DNA of 64,000 nucleotides from Jaapia argillacea MUCL 33604 (Eukaryota > Basidiomycota > Agaricomycetes > Jaapiales > Jaapiaceae): positions 592,598 through 656,597 of the forward strand of contig KL197728.1 of NCBI GenBank assembly GCA_000697665.1. Direction: 5' to 3'. This document shows positions 26,135-37,935 of the stretch, piece after piece; positions within the stretch are counted from its first letter, which is position 1; each line of letters begins with the position of its first letter. The notes under the pieces are model-generated. The model was not told the DNA's origin. It saw only the letters and a list, made by a program, of their open reading frames with translations, and did not search any database. A program made the translations under genes and the position numbers.

Positions 26135-28534
26135 TCATACAGGCGATGCGCAACTAAATGACGTCGCAGCGCCATTCTCAAACGTAACCTTGATAACCAT
26201 AACAGCTCCGTACAACCCTATCCATGCGAAAACGCCACCGTCAGCACACGACACCACTTTTTTCAAACAAAAAGCGTCTCAGGACTCACCAAGACCAGCA
26301 AGCGTCAACGAACCCAGGAACAACACAAAATTGAACAACTTGAACCACCACCTTCCCGAAAACATCGCTCTTTTCCACCTCGACAAACTCGTCCAACTAT
26401 CTCCAGGATCATTCTTCGCAGCGTCCACCACCATATCGAAACCAAGGAGGAAGAGTGGGGGAAAGGTGTATGTGAACTGCATGATGCAGATGGCCGCTAC
26501 GAGACTCGAGATCGTTTGTACTTGCGGGATGGCAGACCCTACGATGTACGCTACGAAAAGGTCGAATATAAGGTGCGGATCGCTTGAACAATCGACGAGG
26601 ACAGACCAAGCGCCCAATAAAGTATCACCATTCCTACAAACAAACACCCTTCAGTCTACAAGCCGAGTTTCGCCACCGAGACAAACTCACCAGTCCAGAT
26701 AAACCTTCCTTTCCTACTCATCAGCGGCGGCCCCCCAACCCAATCCTCCACAATCGAAATATACGCAATCTCTACAACCCCATCCCTCAGTAAGTACCAC
26801 CTTCTCGACATCCCGACATAGAAAAAACCACGACTCACTGATCCCAATATTCCCCAACAAACCAGCAGCGAATATCCCGGTAATCATCACGATCACATTC
26901 CCCATAGTCTGCCATGCATACCTACTCACACCTTGGAACGCCAAGGGAAGTGTGTATTGCCCTTGGAATGCATAGACGAACACGCCGTATAGCATGTAGA
27001 CCGTACAGATGAGCATTTGGGCGCACACCATTCCTTTCCAAAAATCCATTGGCCGTCTGCAAAGATTCATAAGTTCATGTGTTGAGATATGAAAGGGTTA
27101 GAGAGAAAACTCACCTCATCTCTGCCATGAACCTACGAACGAATCCCAATCAACATCATCCCAACCAAAATCATGAAAAGAAGCACTCGCTCTGGAAATA
27201 TCATTGCGCCCCCGTATGCATAAACCATGTTCATAATCCCATTAACCTTGGCCGAAATCGGTAAACTAACAAACGCGGATCGCTGTATAGGGCCAGAAGC
27301 AACAGCCGGTCCGTACGCAGCTGCAGCCGAAGCATAATTTGGCGGTGAATGAGCGACGAAACCCATAGAGGCGAATATGACTATCAGGTTGAGCCATACT
27401 GAGCTACACGGAACGGGGTCAGCCAACATAGAAGATGAAGGATGGGAAAACCCTACGAATTTGCTAGCCAGGTGTATGACTTCAGTGTCCTGATTTGTCC
27501 GATGACCATCCCCACTAACGCCCAGATGAGGATAGCGATGGAGAAACATATCTTATTATTCGTTGCTATTTGCTCGATGGATTGGGCGTTCGAGAGACAA
27601 ATCGTTCCCACCTATAAGTGTTCAAGACGACGTGAGTATCCAAACAGCACCAAGTGACGGTCAATAAAAATCGAAACACGGCAGTTCTTTTGAAATGCCC
27701 AAGCAAACGAACGACTCACGATAATGATCAATTGTATGCTTTGTAAAACAGTGCAGAGGTGCTTGAACCACTTTCCAAATATCCTCTCCGCAAGATCTGC
27801 GTATGTCTTCACCGGGTACCGGTCTGAATCGAGTTTCACGAAAAGACGCCAGAGGATGAGGCCAGTGTAACACGCAACCGCACCCACTACACAAAGCAGA
27901 AAAGAAGGGTTAGTACGTCTGGCGGTTCAAACTCTCAACAAGATCACAGAATATGTGAAAGAAGGGGAAAAGAAGGTGGGATTGGGAGCATATACTCACT
28001 CACGACGTACAAAATTACTCCAGGGACATATCCAACTTGACTAAACGCATATGGTGCGTTGAAAGGACCCAAGATATCCGTAGTGATCAAATAGAAAACA
28101 GAAGTCCAGCCAGCCGTGCGTAACGCTCGACGAGCCGTTATGATCTCTTCTTCGTGTGAGGAGAGCGAGGGTGTTTTCGTTCCCTTCTCTTGGAGTTCGC
28201 TGATTCGAGTGATAGAAGTTTTCGCAGGTAAGGAAGGTGACAGCGAGTGCTGGCGAGGCGAGAGCAGGGATGTACACGTACATAGATGCGGACTCCCCTC
28301 GAGCTTCACGAGCTCGAGAGAGTTCTGCATGGTCAAGATATGTTTGAAAGGGTACATGGTGTCGGGGAATCGGTTCGTGCACTGATTTTTCTGCAGGAAC
28401 AGACGTCAATGTCAATAGGACGAGAAGGGTATATCCAGAAACCTGAGAGGCAACATACCCGGTACCACGTACACCTCAGTGTCCTCCATCTTGACGGGTG
28501 CACCTTCACCACCGATGTTCGCAAGAGACGCCAT
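26135..28534 (-). CDS. Amino-acid transporter, AAAP family, copy 2
   Basis: Paralogue of the genes on either side, with the same exon order. It starts MASLANIGGEGAPVKMEDTE and ends TFENGAATSFSCASPV. Signature blocks: EIITARRALRTAGWTSVFYL, LGPFNAPYAFSQVGYVPG, RYPVKTYADLAERIFGKWFK, GFVAHSPPNYASAAAAYG, VNGIMNMVYAYGGAMIFPE, FVYAFQGQYTLPLAFQGVSR and TYTFPPLFLLGFDMVVDAA. It differs from copy 1 mainly in the cytosolic N-terminus and some loops. A GATA-rich block with a perfect 15-bp tandem repeat lies 90-155 nt upstream of the start (28625-28688), which suggests control by nitrogen-responsive GATA factors of the AreA/Nit2 type. No disruption seen. Confidence 0.85.
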
Positions 28535-28624
28535 ATCTGCTCACAATTGTCACCGTCCTTTGGAAGAGGCCTAATGTCAGTGTTGAGGATAGCGACGAGA
28601 ATAATGTAGACTTCGCGAATCTCA

Positions 28625-28688
28625 CCTATCTTATCTGCATGGGATCGGAGAAAGATAAAATTATCCTATCATGAATTATCCTATCATG
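28625..28688 (-). promoter_or_regulatory. GATA-rich promoter block of transporter copy 2
   Basis: Contains CCTATCTTATCT, AGATAA, and two perfect tandem copies of AATTATCCTATCATG (28659-28673 and 28674-28688). In total there are at least six GATA cores within 64 bp. The same module, with one copy of the 15-mer-like segment, lies upstream of copy 3. The nitrogen-regulation reading follows from known fungal GATA factors (AreA/Nit2) and is inference. Confidence 0.6.
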
Positions 28689-28973
28689 CCGTCAGTAGGA
28701 TAAGTTCGTCTGTGAGCGTGTTGGGATGGCCGCCTGGCTGTCAGCAGTTGTGTCGAATTATAGAGGGGGATCCACAAGCAATCAACCTGGTTTTACAAGG
28801 TGACGATAAGCACTGCTTTCTCGGGGATGGTGTTCCGCGGCATCTGGAATAAAAGCGGTTGAAACGAGATGTTTACAACCAATCTGAAAAGTAGATCCAA
28901 TTAACAAGCGCACCAAACAAGTAAACGAGAAGGCACTTGCTTCTTTATGAATACAATTTGTCTCGGACAATTA

Positions 28974-31353
28974 CTATACAGGAGAGGTGCAACTAAAAGA
29001 AGTCGCAACACCATTCTCAAACGTAACCTTGATGAGGACCCCAGATCCATACATCCCTGTACAAAATAACCTTCAGCAACCCGCTGACCAAGACCAACAT
29101 ACGCAGAGGGGCGGCCAAAAAGACTCACCAAGCCCAGCTAGAACCACCGATCCTAGGAACAAGACAAAATTAAACATCTTGAAGAACCATCTTCTAGAGA
29201 AGGCCGCCCTCCTCCATCTCGACAACGAAGTCCAAGTGTCACCAGGATCATTCTTGGAAGCGTCTACGACCATGTCGAAGCCGAGGAGGAAAAGAGGGGG
29301 GAAGGTGTAAGTAAATTGCATGATCGCGATGGCCGCTACCAGGCCTGAAATGGTTTGGACCTGAGGAATTGCGGAGGCGACGATGAACGCTGTGGGGATG
29401 TGAGCAAGAAAAGATTCAAAGACATGCGCCAACGACAAACCGAGAGCCCAATAAAGGAGGACCATTCCTGGAGGCCAGACATAGAATAAATCTCAGAGCG
29501 ACGTCGATTTCACAAGCACATACCAGTCCAGATGAGCCGACCCTTCCTGCTCATCAGCGGAGGACCATTTATCCACTCCTCCACAATCGATATGTAAGCG
29601 ATCTCTGCGCAAAACAAAAGGAACGCCATCAGTAGAGATAAACACCCCCCAAAGTGGTGACACTCACTAATTCCAAGATTGCCATACAACCCAGCAGCCA
29701 CAATACCCGTAATCATCGCGATAGCATTCCCCATTGTCTGCCACGCATATTTACTGACACCTTGGTAGGCCAGAGGGAGGGTATACTGGCCTTGAAACGC
29801 ATAGACGAAGATGCCATAGAAGACATAGACGGTACAGACTAGTAATTGGGAGCAGACCATGCCTTTCCAGAAATCCATAGGGCGCCTATCGTGGAGAAGT
29901 CATTCTCTGCGGGATAAGGAAATAAGAGGATAGACGTACCTCATCTCGGCCATAAATCTGGGTGGCCCAACCAAGGTCGCGATCAGATCAGAGTTCAAGT
30001 GAAAAGAAAAGAAGGAAAAACGCACTCTGGGAAGATCATCGCGCCGCCGTACGCAGCGACCATCTGCATAATACCATTGACTTTCGAAGAGATGGGTAGA
30101 TTAACAAATACACCGGTATGAATCGGTCCAGACGCCACCTCAGGCCCGTAGGCAGCAGTTGCAGAAGCGTAATTTGGTGGTGAGTGAGCCACGAAACCCA
30201 TGGACGCGAAGATGACGATCAGGTTCAGCCACACCGAACTACGAAATCGATTCAGTAAGTCAGGACCATGAGGGGGATGGATTGGGTACTGGTAACATAC
30301 AAATTGGCCAACCATCCATAACTCTTCAAAGTCTGGATCTGTCCTATAACCATCCCTACAAACACCCAAATCAAAATGGCGACCGAGAAACAGATTTTTC
30401 GATTTAGAGCGATCTGTTCGATGGATTGTGCGCATGAAAGGCAGATGGTGCCAACCTAAAGAGTGAAGACGATGAACGTCAGTGTCGAACCAACCAAATA
30501 CGGTCAAAGGCAAAGGCGACTAATTGTCGCCGAATGGACGCAGTTGAATGACCTACGATGATGATCAACTGCACACTCTGCAGCACAGAACAAAGATGCT
30601 TGAACCACGTCCCAAATATCCTCTCTGCGAGATCCGCATACGTCTTTATAGGATACCGATCCGAATCGAGTTTCAGGAAGAGATGCCAGAGGATGAGACC
30701 TGTATAGCACGCTACTGCTCCCACTGCAAGAATAAAAAACGGTTAATAAACGTTGCTTCAAGACCGCATGTGACGATAACCGAGGGACAGGGAAGAAATG
30801 GAGAACAAAGAGGGTGTAGGGTAGCATATACTTACTAATGAGATACAGAATGACTCCCGGTGCGTACCCAACTTGACTAAATGCGTATGGCGCGTTGAAT
30901 GGGCCCAATACATCTGTGGTGATCAAGTAGAAGACGGACACCCAGCCTGCTGTGCGCAGAGCTCGTCGTGCTGTGATGAGTTCTTGCTCGTACGATGATA
31001 GAGACGGAGTTTCCATCTCTTTTTCTTGAGGATTGCTAACATTAGATATGGAGAGTTTAGAGGGGACGAAAAAACGGCAGAGATACGAAGGGGCGTTCGG
31101 ACATACGAAGTCGCTGGCTCCCCTCGCGCCTCGCGGGCTCGGGTGAGCTCTGCTTGGTTAAGATACGCTTGGAAGGGAATCTTCTGGGTGCTGCGAATGA
31201 CTTCTGGTCCTGGTTGTACTGGAAAGTGATGGAATCAATGTTGAAGCAGATAATATTAGAAGTAACAAAAGTCGCACCTGGAACAACATAAACATCGGCG
31301 TCTTCTATCTTGATGGGTGCCCCTTCACCAGCAATGTTCGCAATAGATGCCAT
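28974..31353 (-). CDS. Amino-acid transporter, AAAP family, copy 3
   Basis: Third member of the head-to-tail array. It starts MASIANIAGEGAPIKIEDAD and ends TFENGVATSFSCTSPV. Conserved blocks include ELITARRALRTAGWVSVFYL, LGPFNAPYAFSQVGYAPG, RYPIKTYADLAERIFGTWFK, GFVAHSPPNYASATAAYGPE, VNGIMQMVAAYGGAMIFPE, FVYAFQGQYTLPLAYQGVSK and TYTFPPLFLLGFDMVVDAS. The exon layout matches copies 1 and 2. It is the most upstream copy in the transcriptional direction. The GATA block at 31434-31483 lies 80-130 nt before the start. Intact as read. Confidence 0.85.
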
Positions 31354-31433
31354 ATCTACAGACAACCTGCTCGGAGGTGGTGTAATGTCAATCGCAGAGC
31401 AAACACAGGGATTAAGAGAAGTTCTCCGACACA

Positions 31434-31483
31434 CCTATCTTATCTGAATGCGTATCTCGAAGAGATAAATTTATCCTATCATG
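31434..31483 (-). promoter_or_regulatory. GATA-rich promoter block of transporter copy 3
   Basis: CCTATCTTATCT at 31434-31445, then GTATCTC, AGATAAA and TTTATCCTATCATG ending at 31483. Order and spacing match the block of copy 2, while the DNA around it is less alike. This suggests a conserved regulatory element and not simply a recent duplication. Confidence 0.6.
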
Positions 31484-32299
31484 CTGTGGAACAAGATCGT
31501 CTCTCGGGGTTCAATCGAGTGGTGTTAGAAGTGTATCGATTTATAGCCCACGTCTTGGCCTCCAAGCAGACGATAAGCACGAATTCTGTCGGGGTGACCC
31601 GCTGTACCTCCATAGGATGTGCCTGACATCAGTGAACCTTGGGGAAGCTTCGTCGTCCCTTTCGACTCCACCCGAAGTCTGGTACCAAGTAGCTGGTTAG
31701 GATAGTCTTCAGACCGCCTCCTTCTGATATCTTGTCTCCGAACACGACCTCGTCGAAGATATCAACTTGAGAAGAAAAGTCCCTTGCGTCGGGAGACAAG
31801 ATCCTCATTCCAACAGCAGAGAACCTATGAAGGCAACTCCATGGCGTATGAACGCGTAATTGGGTGTCAGATCGGCAGTAGAAGCACCGAATGAGAGACA
31901 ACCTGGAGTATCAGCAACCGGCTAGGTCTTGGTAGCAAAGCAGAATCGACTGTTTGACCCGTCTGACTGCTAGTGTGAGAGCTTGGCAGTAGCTGGACGA
32001 AAATAATGTCCAAAATCAGCTCTGTTCGAAAGACGAATTTCTGGAGACAAAAGCATCTTGCACTCTGTCATGAAGCGCAAATAAAGGCATTGATGGGAAG
32101 ATCAGGGGGGGGTGACTTCGCGAACGACGACATCTCGCAAGCGGGGATAACTGAAGTGACAATGTGAATCGTGACATGCCGTGATCCCATGTGACTTCGG
32201 CCCAGTCCTGTCACGATATGACGTAGGCTTGAATACTTTGGCGGGCAATGGCGGCGACCACAAAATCTTGGTTTCATACCCCCGTGTTGTTAACCAGAT
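31484..32299. other. Intergenic, no supported gene
   Basis: A minus-strand frame of 90 codons (31629-31901) has no recognisable domain. The stretch likely holds divergent promoters for transporter copy 3 and the Fmp46-like gene. Confidence 0.4.
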
Positions 32300-32922
32300 A
32301 TGTTCGGATCGTTCAAACGTCGACTGGTGAGTCATTCGATCCCGCAATACCTGTAATCACTTTCACTTACCCTGGTCTTTTCCAGCCCCAAGTATCCATC
32401 TTGTAAGTTACACTGCACTGTCTTCCCTCAACATCAACTTAACTTGGGACTATACGAAGCCATAACCCATCCTCCCCACCTTCAATCAAAGCTCTTTCCC
32501 TGCTCCGTACCTCTCTAACAGATCCTTTCCCACCATCGACACCCGCAGCAGGGCCTCTCGAGTTCGACCTCGAAGTCGTCGACAGCGCGCCCACACCCGA
32601 CCAACTCCGTACCATACTCTCCTACCTCCCCTCTCCCACCACATCTTCCCCCCACCCCGCGCTCTCGTCTTTCCTGACCTCACACCCGTCTTCTCCCTCA
32701 CCCACCGACCCCGCAGCCCCGAGCACCCCACAAGCGCTCGCGAGCCTCGCACAGCAAAACCCAAAGGCATTCAAATGGCCTGTTGTAGTTGATTGGACTG
32801 GTGGGAGAGCTACTGTTGGTGATATTGATGGTGTAAAGGGAATCTTGGAAGAAATCAGGAAGGTTCGCGATGGGGAGGTTAAGGAGGAGGGCGGGCACGA
32901 ACCCCAGGGATGGTTCTCATAA
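32300..32922 (+). CDS. Fmp46-like mitochondrial thioredoxin-fold protein (DUF1687)
   Basis: Small protein of the Fmp46/DUF1687 family, a putative mitochondrial redox protein in yeast. Exon 1 encodes MFGSFKRRL and joins PQVSI through an intron starting at GTGAGT. The main exon (about 32520-32922) reads GPLEFDLEVVDSAPTPDQLR, ILSYLP, then a Pro/Ser-rich insert, then NPKAFKWPVVVDWTGG, TVGDIDGVKGILEEIRKVRD and a short acidic tail. The Pro-Thr-Pro-Asp-Gln-Leu motif and the WPVVVDW block are the family features I rely on. I could not match the reading phase between the second and last exons, so a small exon may be missing from the model. Family call from memory. Confidence 0.6.
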
Positions 32923-33437
32923 ATCATGGAAAGTTAGTGGGCATAACCTCGCCTTGTGTATCGATAGGCTGTACAATATCTCTTGAGTAAGTTTTGTCTC
33001 CTCACACCCATTGTCTACTCTGATTCCTCCATAGACTCTGAACAGCATGTACAATGTACGACAATAGTATGGACTTCTAGCCATCTGCATCAAATGTAGA
33101 TCTACGTGCACATTTTAGGCGCCCAGGATTGATGTCATAGAGTCAACTTGAGACTCAGCCTGGCTTCAAAGCTTGGAGGCTCAAAGTAACTCAAAGTCTG
33201 GGGCGCTTTGCATGACAGCGTTTGTAGTAGGGCCAGCTACTAAGACAGGCTAACATCACCCAACGTGATCTGAGGCCAAGATAATTATACTCGTGCAGTC
33301 AGGTTAATCCAAGTCCGTGGTATCGTCTACATGTCATTAAGAAGCTACAGTAAGTATTGTATCAATGCGACATCTAAGCCAACAGTGGGAGAATGGCAGC
33401 GAGTGATACGCCTTCCCCATCATCCTTCACACAAGGA
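32923..33437. other. Intergenic, convergent gene ends
   Basis: 3' flanks of the Fmp46-like gene and of the peroxidase on the opposite strand. I see no gene or repeat in it. Confidence 0.4.
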
Positions 33438-34213
33438 TCATGTCTCCGTTTGCGCCTGTCCCTCCCCACCCTTCTGCATCGCCGCCATTATAACTCCAAC
33501 TTTCGCAGAAGCCTTCCTCGCATCAACCAACCCAACAACTTCGTTAGGCTTCCTCCACCCATCAGGTATCCTCTCCTCCCCATACCACTGCTCCAACCTC
33601 TCCTTCGGTACCACACCTCCATCCGTCACATCATCTCTCATCAACAACCAAGTCAACCCAGCTTCACCCCTCCCAATTTCCGCGTGAATCCCACTCAACT
33701 TCTTCCCGGGGGGTAACAAACCCTCCCTCCGTACCCTTGCACCCGCTAAATCCTCCAACCGAAAACCATCGATGTTGTGTGGACACGCAGCCAATAACGC
33801 TTCTAACAATTTCTTGTCTACACCTGTAGGTGCGTATTTCGAACCGGGAGTAGCGTCGGCGTGTACGAGAGACGCGTCATGTTCGATGGCATTGTGCAAA
33901 GCGAGGTCCGATAGTGATTCTAATTTGAGAGTTAGTAGGGACCCGCATGTAGCTATTCCTGATAGGGCTAGGATGGTAGAGAGAGGGTAGGAGAGGTTGT
34001 AAACTTCTCCGAGGGATGAGACGAGGGCTGAGAAGGTGATGTTCTTGCCGTCGCGAGGGCTAAGTGCGTGTCAGCCATGCGAAGAAGTAGGAGAGGGGGA
34101 GAGACGTACAGGTACCCGTGGTTGGCGAGGGTGTTGAGAGCTGGGCATGGGGCTCGGCTATCGCCTACACCGGCAGCACGGAACTCATGGCCCAAATTTC
34201 CTGGGGTAGACAT
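33438..34213 (-). CDS. Heme-thiolate peroxidase (chloroperoxidase/UPO family), short form
   Basis: Two exons (34213-34110 and 34059-33438; CT|gtacgt...ttag|C) encode 241 aa. The axial-Cys motif APCPALNTLANHGYLPRDGK puts the heme-ligand Cys near residue 23. The acid-base region reads HNAIEHDASLVHAD, matching the E-H-D/S motif of the family. Such enzymes use hydrogen peroxide to halogenate, peroxidise or oxygenate substrates. It starts MSTPGNLGHEFRAAG with no signal peptide, and its length fits the short unspecific-peroxygenase class, although those are normally secreted. It may be intracellular, or an upstream signal exon may be missing. No partner gene is evident nearby. Confidence 0.85.
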
Positions 34214-34572
34214 ATTCTTGGGAGATCAGGTAGATTTCGTAACGAGCACAAGAAGATGTGCTGAAGGGGTTTGGAAAGGGGCAAGTACGACGAATGTCAG
34301 AGAGGTATGTAGTTGAGGTTAAGAGGGTGGCCGACATACCCGAACTACCTCTTTATCCTCATGGTTTTACGACTCACCAGGGCTCGCGTGGTCGTGCGGA
34401 GAAGGTTAGACCGTTTTACGGGAGGAGGTTCGCGATCGTGACGCATCCCCGAAGCTAAGTAACCGAGTGACGTTGCATCAAGGGTGGTTCTGTCAATTAT
34501 CCGTAGTGGCTGTGAAGTGAACGTCAAGACACGTTATAGTCAGGGCCGCAACCTGGGGGTGGGAAGGTAAGT
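34214..34572. other. Intergenic, upstream of peroxidase
   Basis: Promoter region of the peroxidase gene up to the left end of the MITE. I see no gene here. Confidence 0.4.
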
Positions 34573-34966
34573 TACTGTACCATTTCGATCTATTCGGCAT
34601 GTCACATGTCACAAGGCCCCAAAATGACGAAAATTTGGGCCTTGTCACTGGTCACCGGACCCTCTGCCGAATCCAAAATTTGGTTGTCACAGAGGCCGAA
34701 AATCGTAAAAATCCCTCCGAAGCTCCCGAGACACTGTTTTTGGGGTTTTTTTGCCTGATTTCTGTTCTCCCTTTGTGTAGTTACCTCTGTAGCCTGTCGT
34801 TCAACCAACTTAGGCTCAAATAACTGCCTAAACTATGACTTTTGTGAACCCATTGCCGAAATTTTCGGCTTTGTCACTTATCCCAAGGCCAAGTGCCGAA
34901 ATGTCGAAACAGAATTTCGTTGTCACAGGTCACAGGTACTGCCGAATAGATCGAAATGGTACAGTA
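34573..34966. mobile_element. MITE, 394 bp, 27-bp perfect terminal inverted repeats
   Basis: The left end at 34573-34599 (TACTGTACCATTTCGATCTA... ending TTCGGCA) is the exact reverse complement of 34940-34966. Both ends begin and finish with TA, so a TA target-site duplication flanking CTGTACC...GGTACAG fits a Tc1/mariner-like (or other TA-inserting) origin. The interior holds repeated GCCGAAA and TTGTCAC motifs and no transposase. Non-autonomous; presumably mobilised by an element elsewhere. Confidence 0.85.
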
Positions 34967-35720
34967 TTCATGCCTACCTCGTGAGAGGGAAGATTGAAAC
35001 ATAGGAGGTATTTGGTGCAAAGTCCAAGGCAGTGAAGGCAGACATTGTATTGCCAACACATCGCTGTGCACCAGAGCTGGAAACGATAGGATGTCGTGAA
35101 GCTTTTTGGAATTCTGGGATGAATTACAACAGCGTAACGGAACTACATCAGCAAAAACGGGGGTTGCAACATTGCGAAATGTAGTCCACATAGCAGTTAT
35201 ACCCCTGTGGTAACCCCCCCCTTGATGTAGCACGATGTAGCTTCCGTTGTCAGAAATATAGGTTGATGTAGCCCAATGGTTAGGGGATATAGCCCACTGT
35301 AGCTCTTGTAGCTGTTCGGTGTACAATATACACAGGTAGCTCTGTAGAGCCCTATAGGCTCTGTAGCTCTCCATAGACACCTCACGAAATATAAGGCTGC
35401 CGTTGCAACACAGACACTTGTATAGCTTATGGAAGAATCAGTCATGGGTAGGGGTATAAGTCATAGTACACATTCATGGAGCACGAGAGGTATGGAAAGA
35501 ATACATAAAGACTCATACGAAGTGGTAAACAACAGATAGACGTACACAAAAAAAGAGGGCGATCGGAGAAATGAAGCGGAGAGGGGTGTTACCCGACAGA
35601 ACAACCAAATAAGTGAACGAAACCGGGGGAGGTGACTGTACCGGACAGAGTAGCCAGGTAAGACTTCGAGAAAAACGAAAATTGGGGAAGGGATCGAAAG
35701 TATGTGTACTCAACAACCCA
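34967..35720. repeat. Left end region of the Plavaka element, TGTAGC-rich
   Basis: No gene. From 35224 to 35376 the hexamer TGTAGC or close variants recur (GATGTAGC, CTGTAGC, TTGTAGC, ACTGTAGC, GGTAGC), as expected of subterminal transposase-binding repeats. The exact terminus and target duplication were not found. The 3' flank of the DUF6532 gene follows. Confidence 0.45.
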
Positions 35721-37935
35721 CTACTCGTCATCATTGTCGCCAGTGTCCTCAACAATCTCCTGCCCCTGCCCCATTCCCTGAACAACTGCTTCGTCATCTG
35801 ACTCAGGCTCCGTTAGATCGTCCTCATACTCGCGAATAGCTGCATCGAACGCAGACATGGGAACAGCAGCCGCAATGGTTGCGTTGATGGGGTCAGCACC
35901 GGAGAAGAACCTAACACTTGGTTAATGCGAGACGAGAGAGAGATTAGAGACAAGCTCACCTGCCGTCAACAGCCAATTTGTTGCACAATTTGTCGAGGAG
36001 ATTGTAATGGCTGGTATGTTGCCCAAAGTTGACCAGTGATTCAACATGGGCGTCATATACACGCTTGTACTCAACGGCCGTAAAGTTGATATCGGTCTTG
36101 ATGCCGCTTCCCCACTCGTCAATGCAGCACTCGATCTGTGAGCAATCGGGGATAAAGATGAGAGCGAATAATAAGGCGACGAAAAGGCCGGATGAAAGAG
36201 CAAAAGAAGCACTTACCACAGTGAGAAGGAGAGCGATAGCGGGGGCAGGAAGGGGGTGAAAGTATTGGTGATACACGACACCTTCGTCATGCCTGTTGGC
36301 GAACCAGACATTGTTGACGAGCTTCGCAATGATCTCGTGCTTGTACAAACCCTTCCTCTGGCTCTTGTTAGCGCTTGGAAACTAAGTGCGAACATCCAGT
36401 CAGAACGCAACGGACAGTCGTGAAAGGGGACACATTACCTTGTACACGAACCCAGATTCATCCTTCAAACTAACCGCAAGGGCACGATTTCCCTCGACGA
36501 TCCTCTTGTTCTGTCCGCTGCTGAAGCCGTACATGGTCTCGACAATGAGGCGAGCCTTGGTCTTCACCTCACCTCGGAGGTGCGACCCACGGCGAGTTAT
36601 CTCAAGGGCAATGTGAGGGAAGGTAGATGAAAAAGAAGTGATGAACACGTACCATTCCCACCAAAGTGATTGTCAATGGAGTACACATTTCGGTGATCTG
36701 TTGGGCCTCTTCCCAAGACTCCTTCGCCCACTCAGACTCGGTTGCATGGTTTGGGAACGCATCACGGGTGCTGATCTTGCAACGGAAAAGCTTGATAGCG
36801 TGGCGGAGGACTTCTCGTGTATCGTCGTCGAAATCCTTCTGGGTGGGACGTCCAGAGCTCTGATTGGTGCGTGGAGCCTTGGGAATACCTTCGTTCTCAC
36901 CCTCGTCAGTGTCGGCATCCAATGAGCGACAGCGCTTTCGACATTCGCGCTCAGAGTTTCGACGTTCGTGCTCGGAGTCGGACGAATCGTCATCGTAGGG
37001 CCTGGTAATTCCTGTACAAGGCTCCTGAGAATCGTCACGCTCAAATTCCTCACGGAGGAACATATCCTTAAAGATACCGCCCTGAGGAACCAGGCCGCCA
37101 TGGGTACCAGTAGTCGCGACATTTGAGACAACTGCGCATCCAGTGTTCTCGTCACGGACTCGACTATGGGGTGGCACAACACGATCAGAGATTGGAACAT
37201 GAGAAGCTACTGCGGTGGCTCCTCTCGGCTGCTGATTCATCAACCGGTGAGCAACGATGTCTCGATGCACAACAACTGCCATGACTTACATGAGTTGATG
37301 TGTTGGTGCTGTTGGTCAGCACAGGTGCAGCAGTGTTTGTAGTGGGGCGCGGAGTGGGACGAGAGGCGCCAGTGTGCTTCGAAGTTGGATTGGGTTCGGC
37401 AGAGGGGGGGACTCGGTTGGAACGAGCGGTGAGTGCCTTTCTAGCGGTCTTGGGTGGGATGATACGGGAGGTGAACTGGAGATAGCCAGTGAGGGCAAGT
37501 CACAAGTGTAAAATTGGGGGAAAACGAGACATTACCATGGTATCTTCGCCATCATCGTCAAACAGGTTGGCCGCTACAACGAAGCGGGAAAATCAATGGT
37601 GAGCTCACGGCGAAGGCGAAAATCAACGAGAGAACAAACCTTCGTTGTGAAATTCTTCGTTGTCCCCATCGTCCTCGTCATCGCTAAAGACACGACGGGA
37701 ACTCCTAGACTTCTTCCGAGTTGCACGACGAAGCTCTGCTTCTTCCTGTTCTTGAACTAAGAGGATATGGATTGGAGTCAATTTGTGGAGCACAACTCAA
37801 GAAGAAAGATTAAAACATACTCTGCTGCTGTTGCTTCTTGCTAGGGCGTCGTTGGCGAGTCAAACGTCGATTGGTTGCCTCCATAGAGTAGCCGTCGTCG
37901 TCGGAGAGGTTGGAAAAGCGGGAGAGAGCAGCCAT
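35721..37935 (-). CDS. DUF6532-domain protein carried by Plavaka element
   Basis: Starts MAALSRFSNLSDDDGYSMEA at 37935, with a basic Gln-rich segment (RRPSKKQQQQ) and acidic stretches across several small exons. A long disordered middle follows (DDDSSDSEHERRNSE and similar). The DUF6532 domain begins near TREVLRHAIKLFRCKISTRD and continues LIVETMYGFSSGQNKRIVEG, ESGFVYK, LYKHEIIAKLVNNVWFANRH, EGVVYHQYFHPLPAPAIALL, IECCIDEWGSGI and the YDAHVESLVNF region. The acidic tail ends EDTGDNDDE. The function of DUF6532 is unknown; it occurs in large numbers in mushroom-forming fungi. Divergent pairing with the transposase suggests an accessory transposon protein (inference). Confidence 0.75.
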
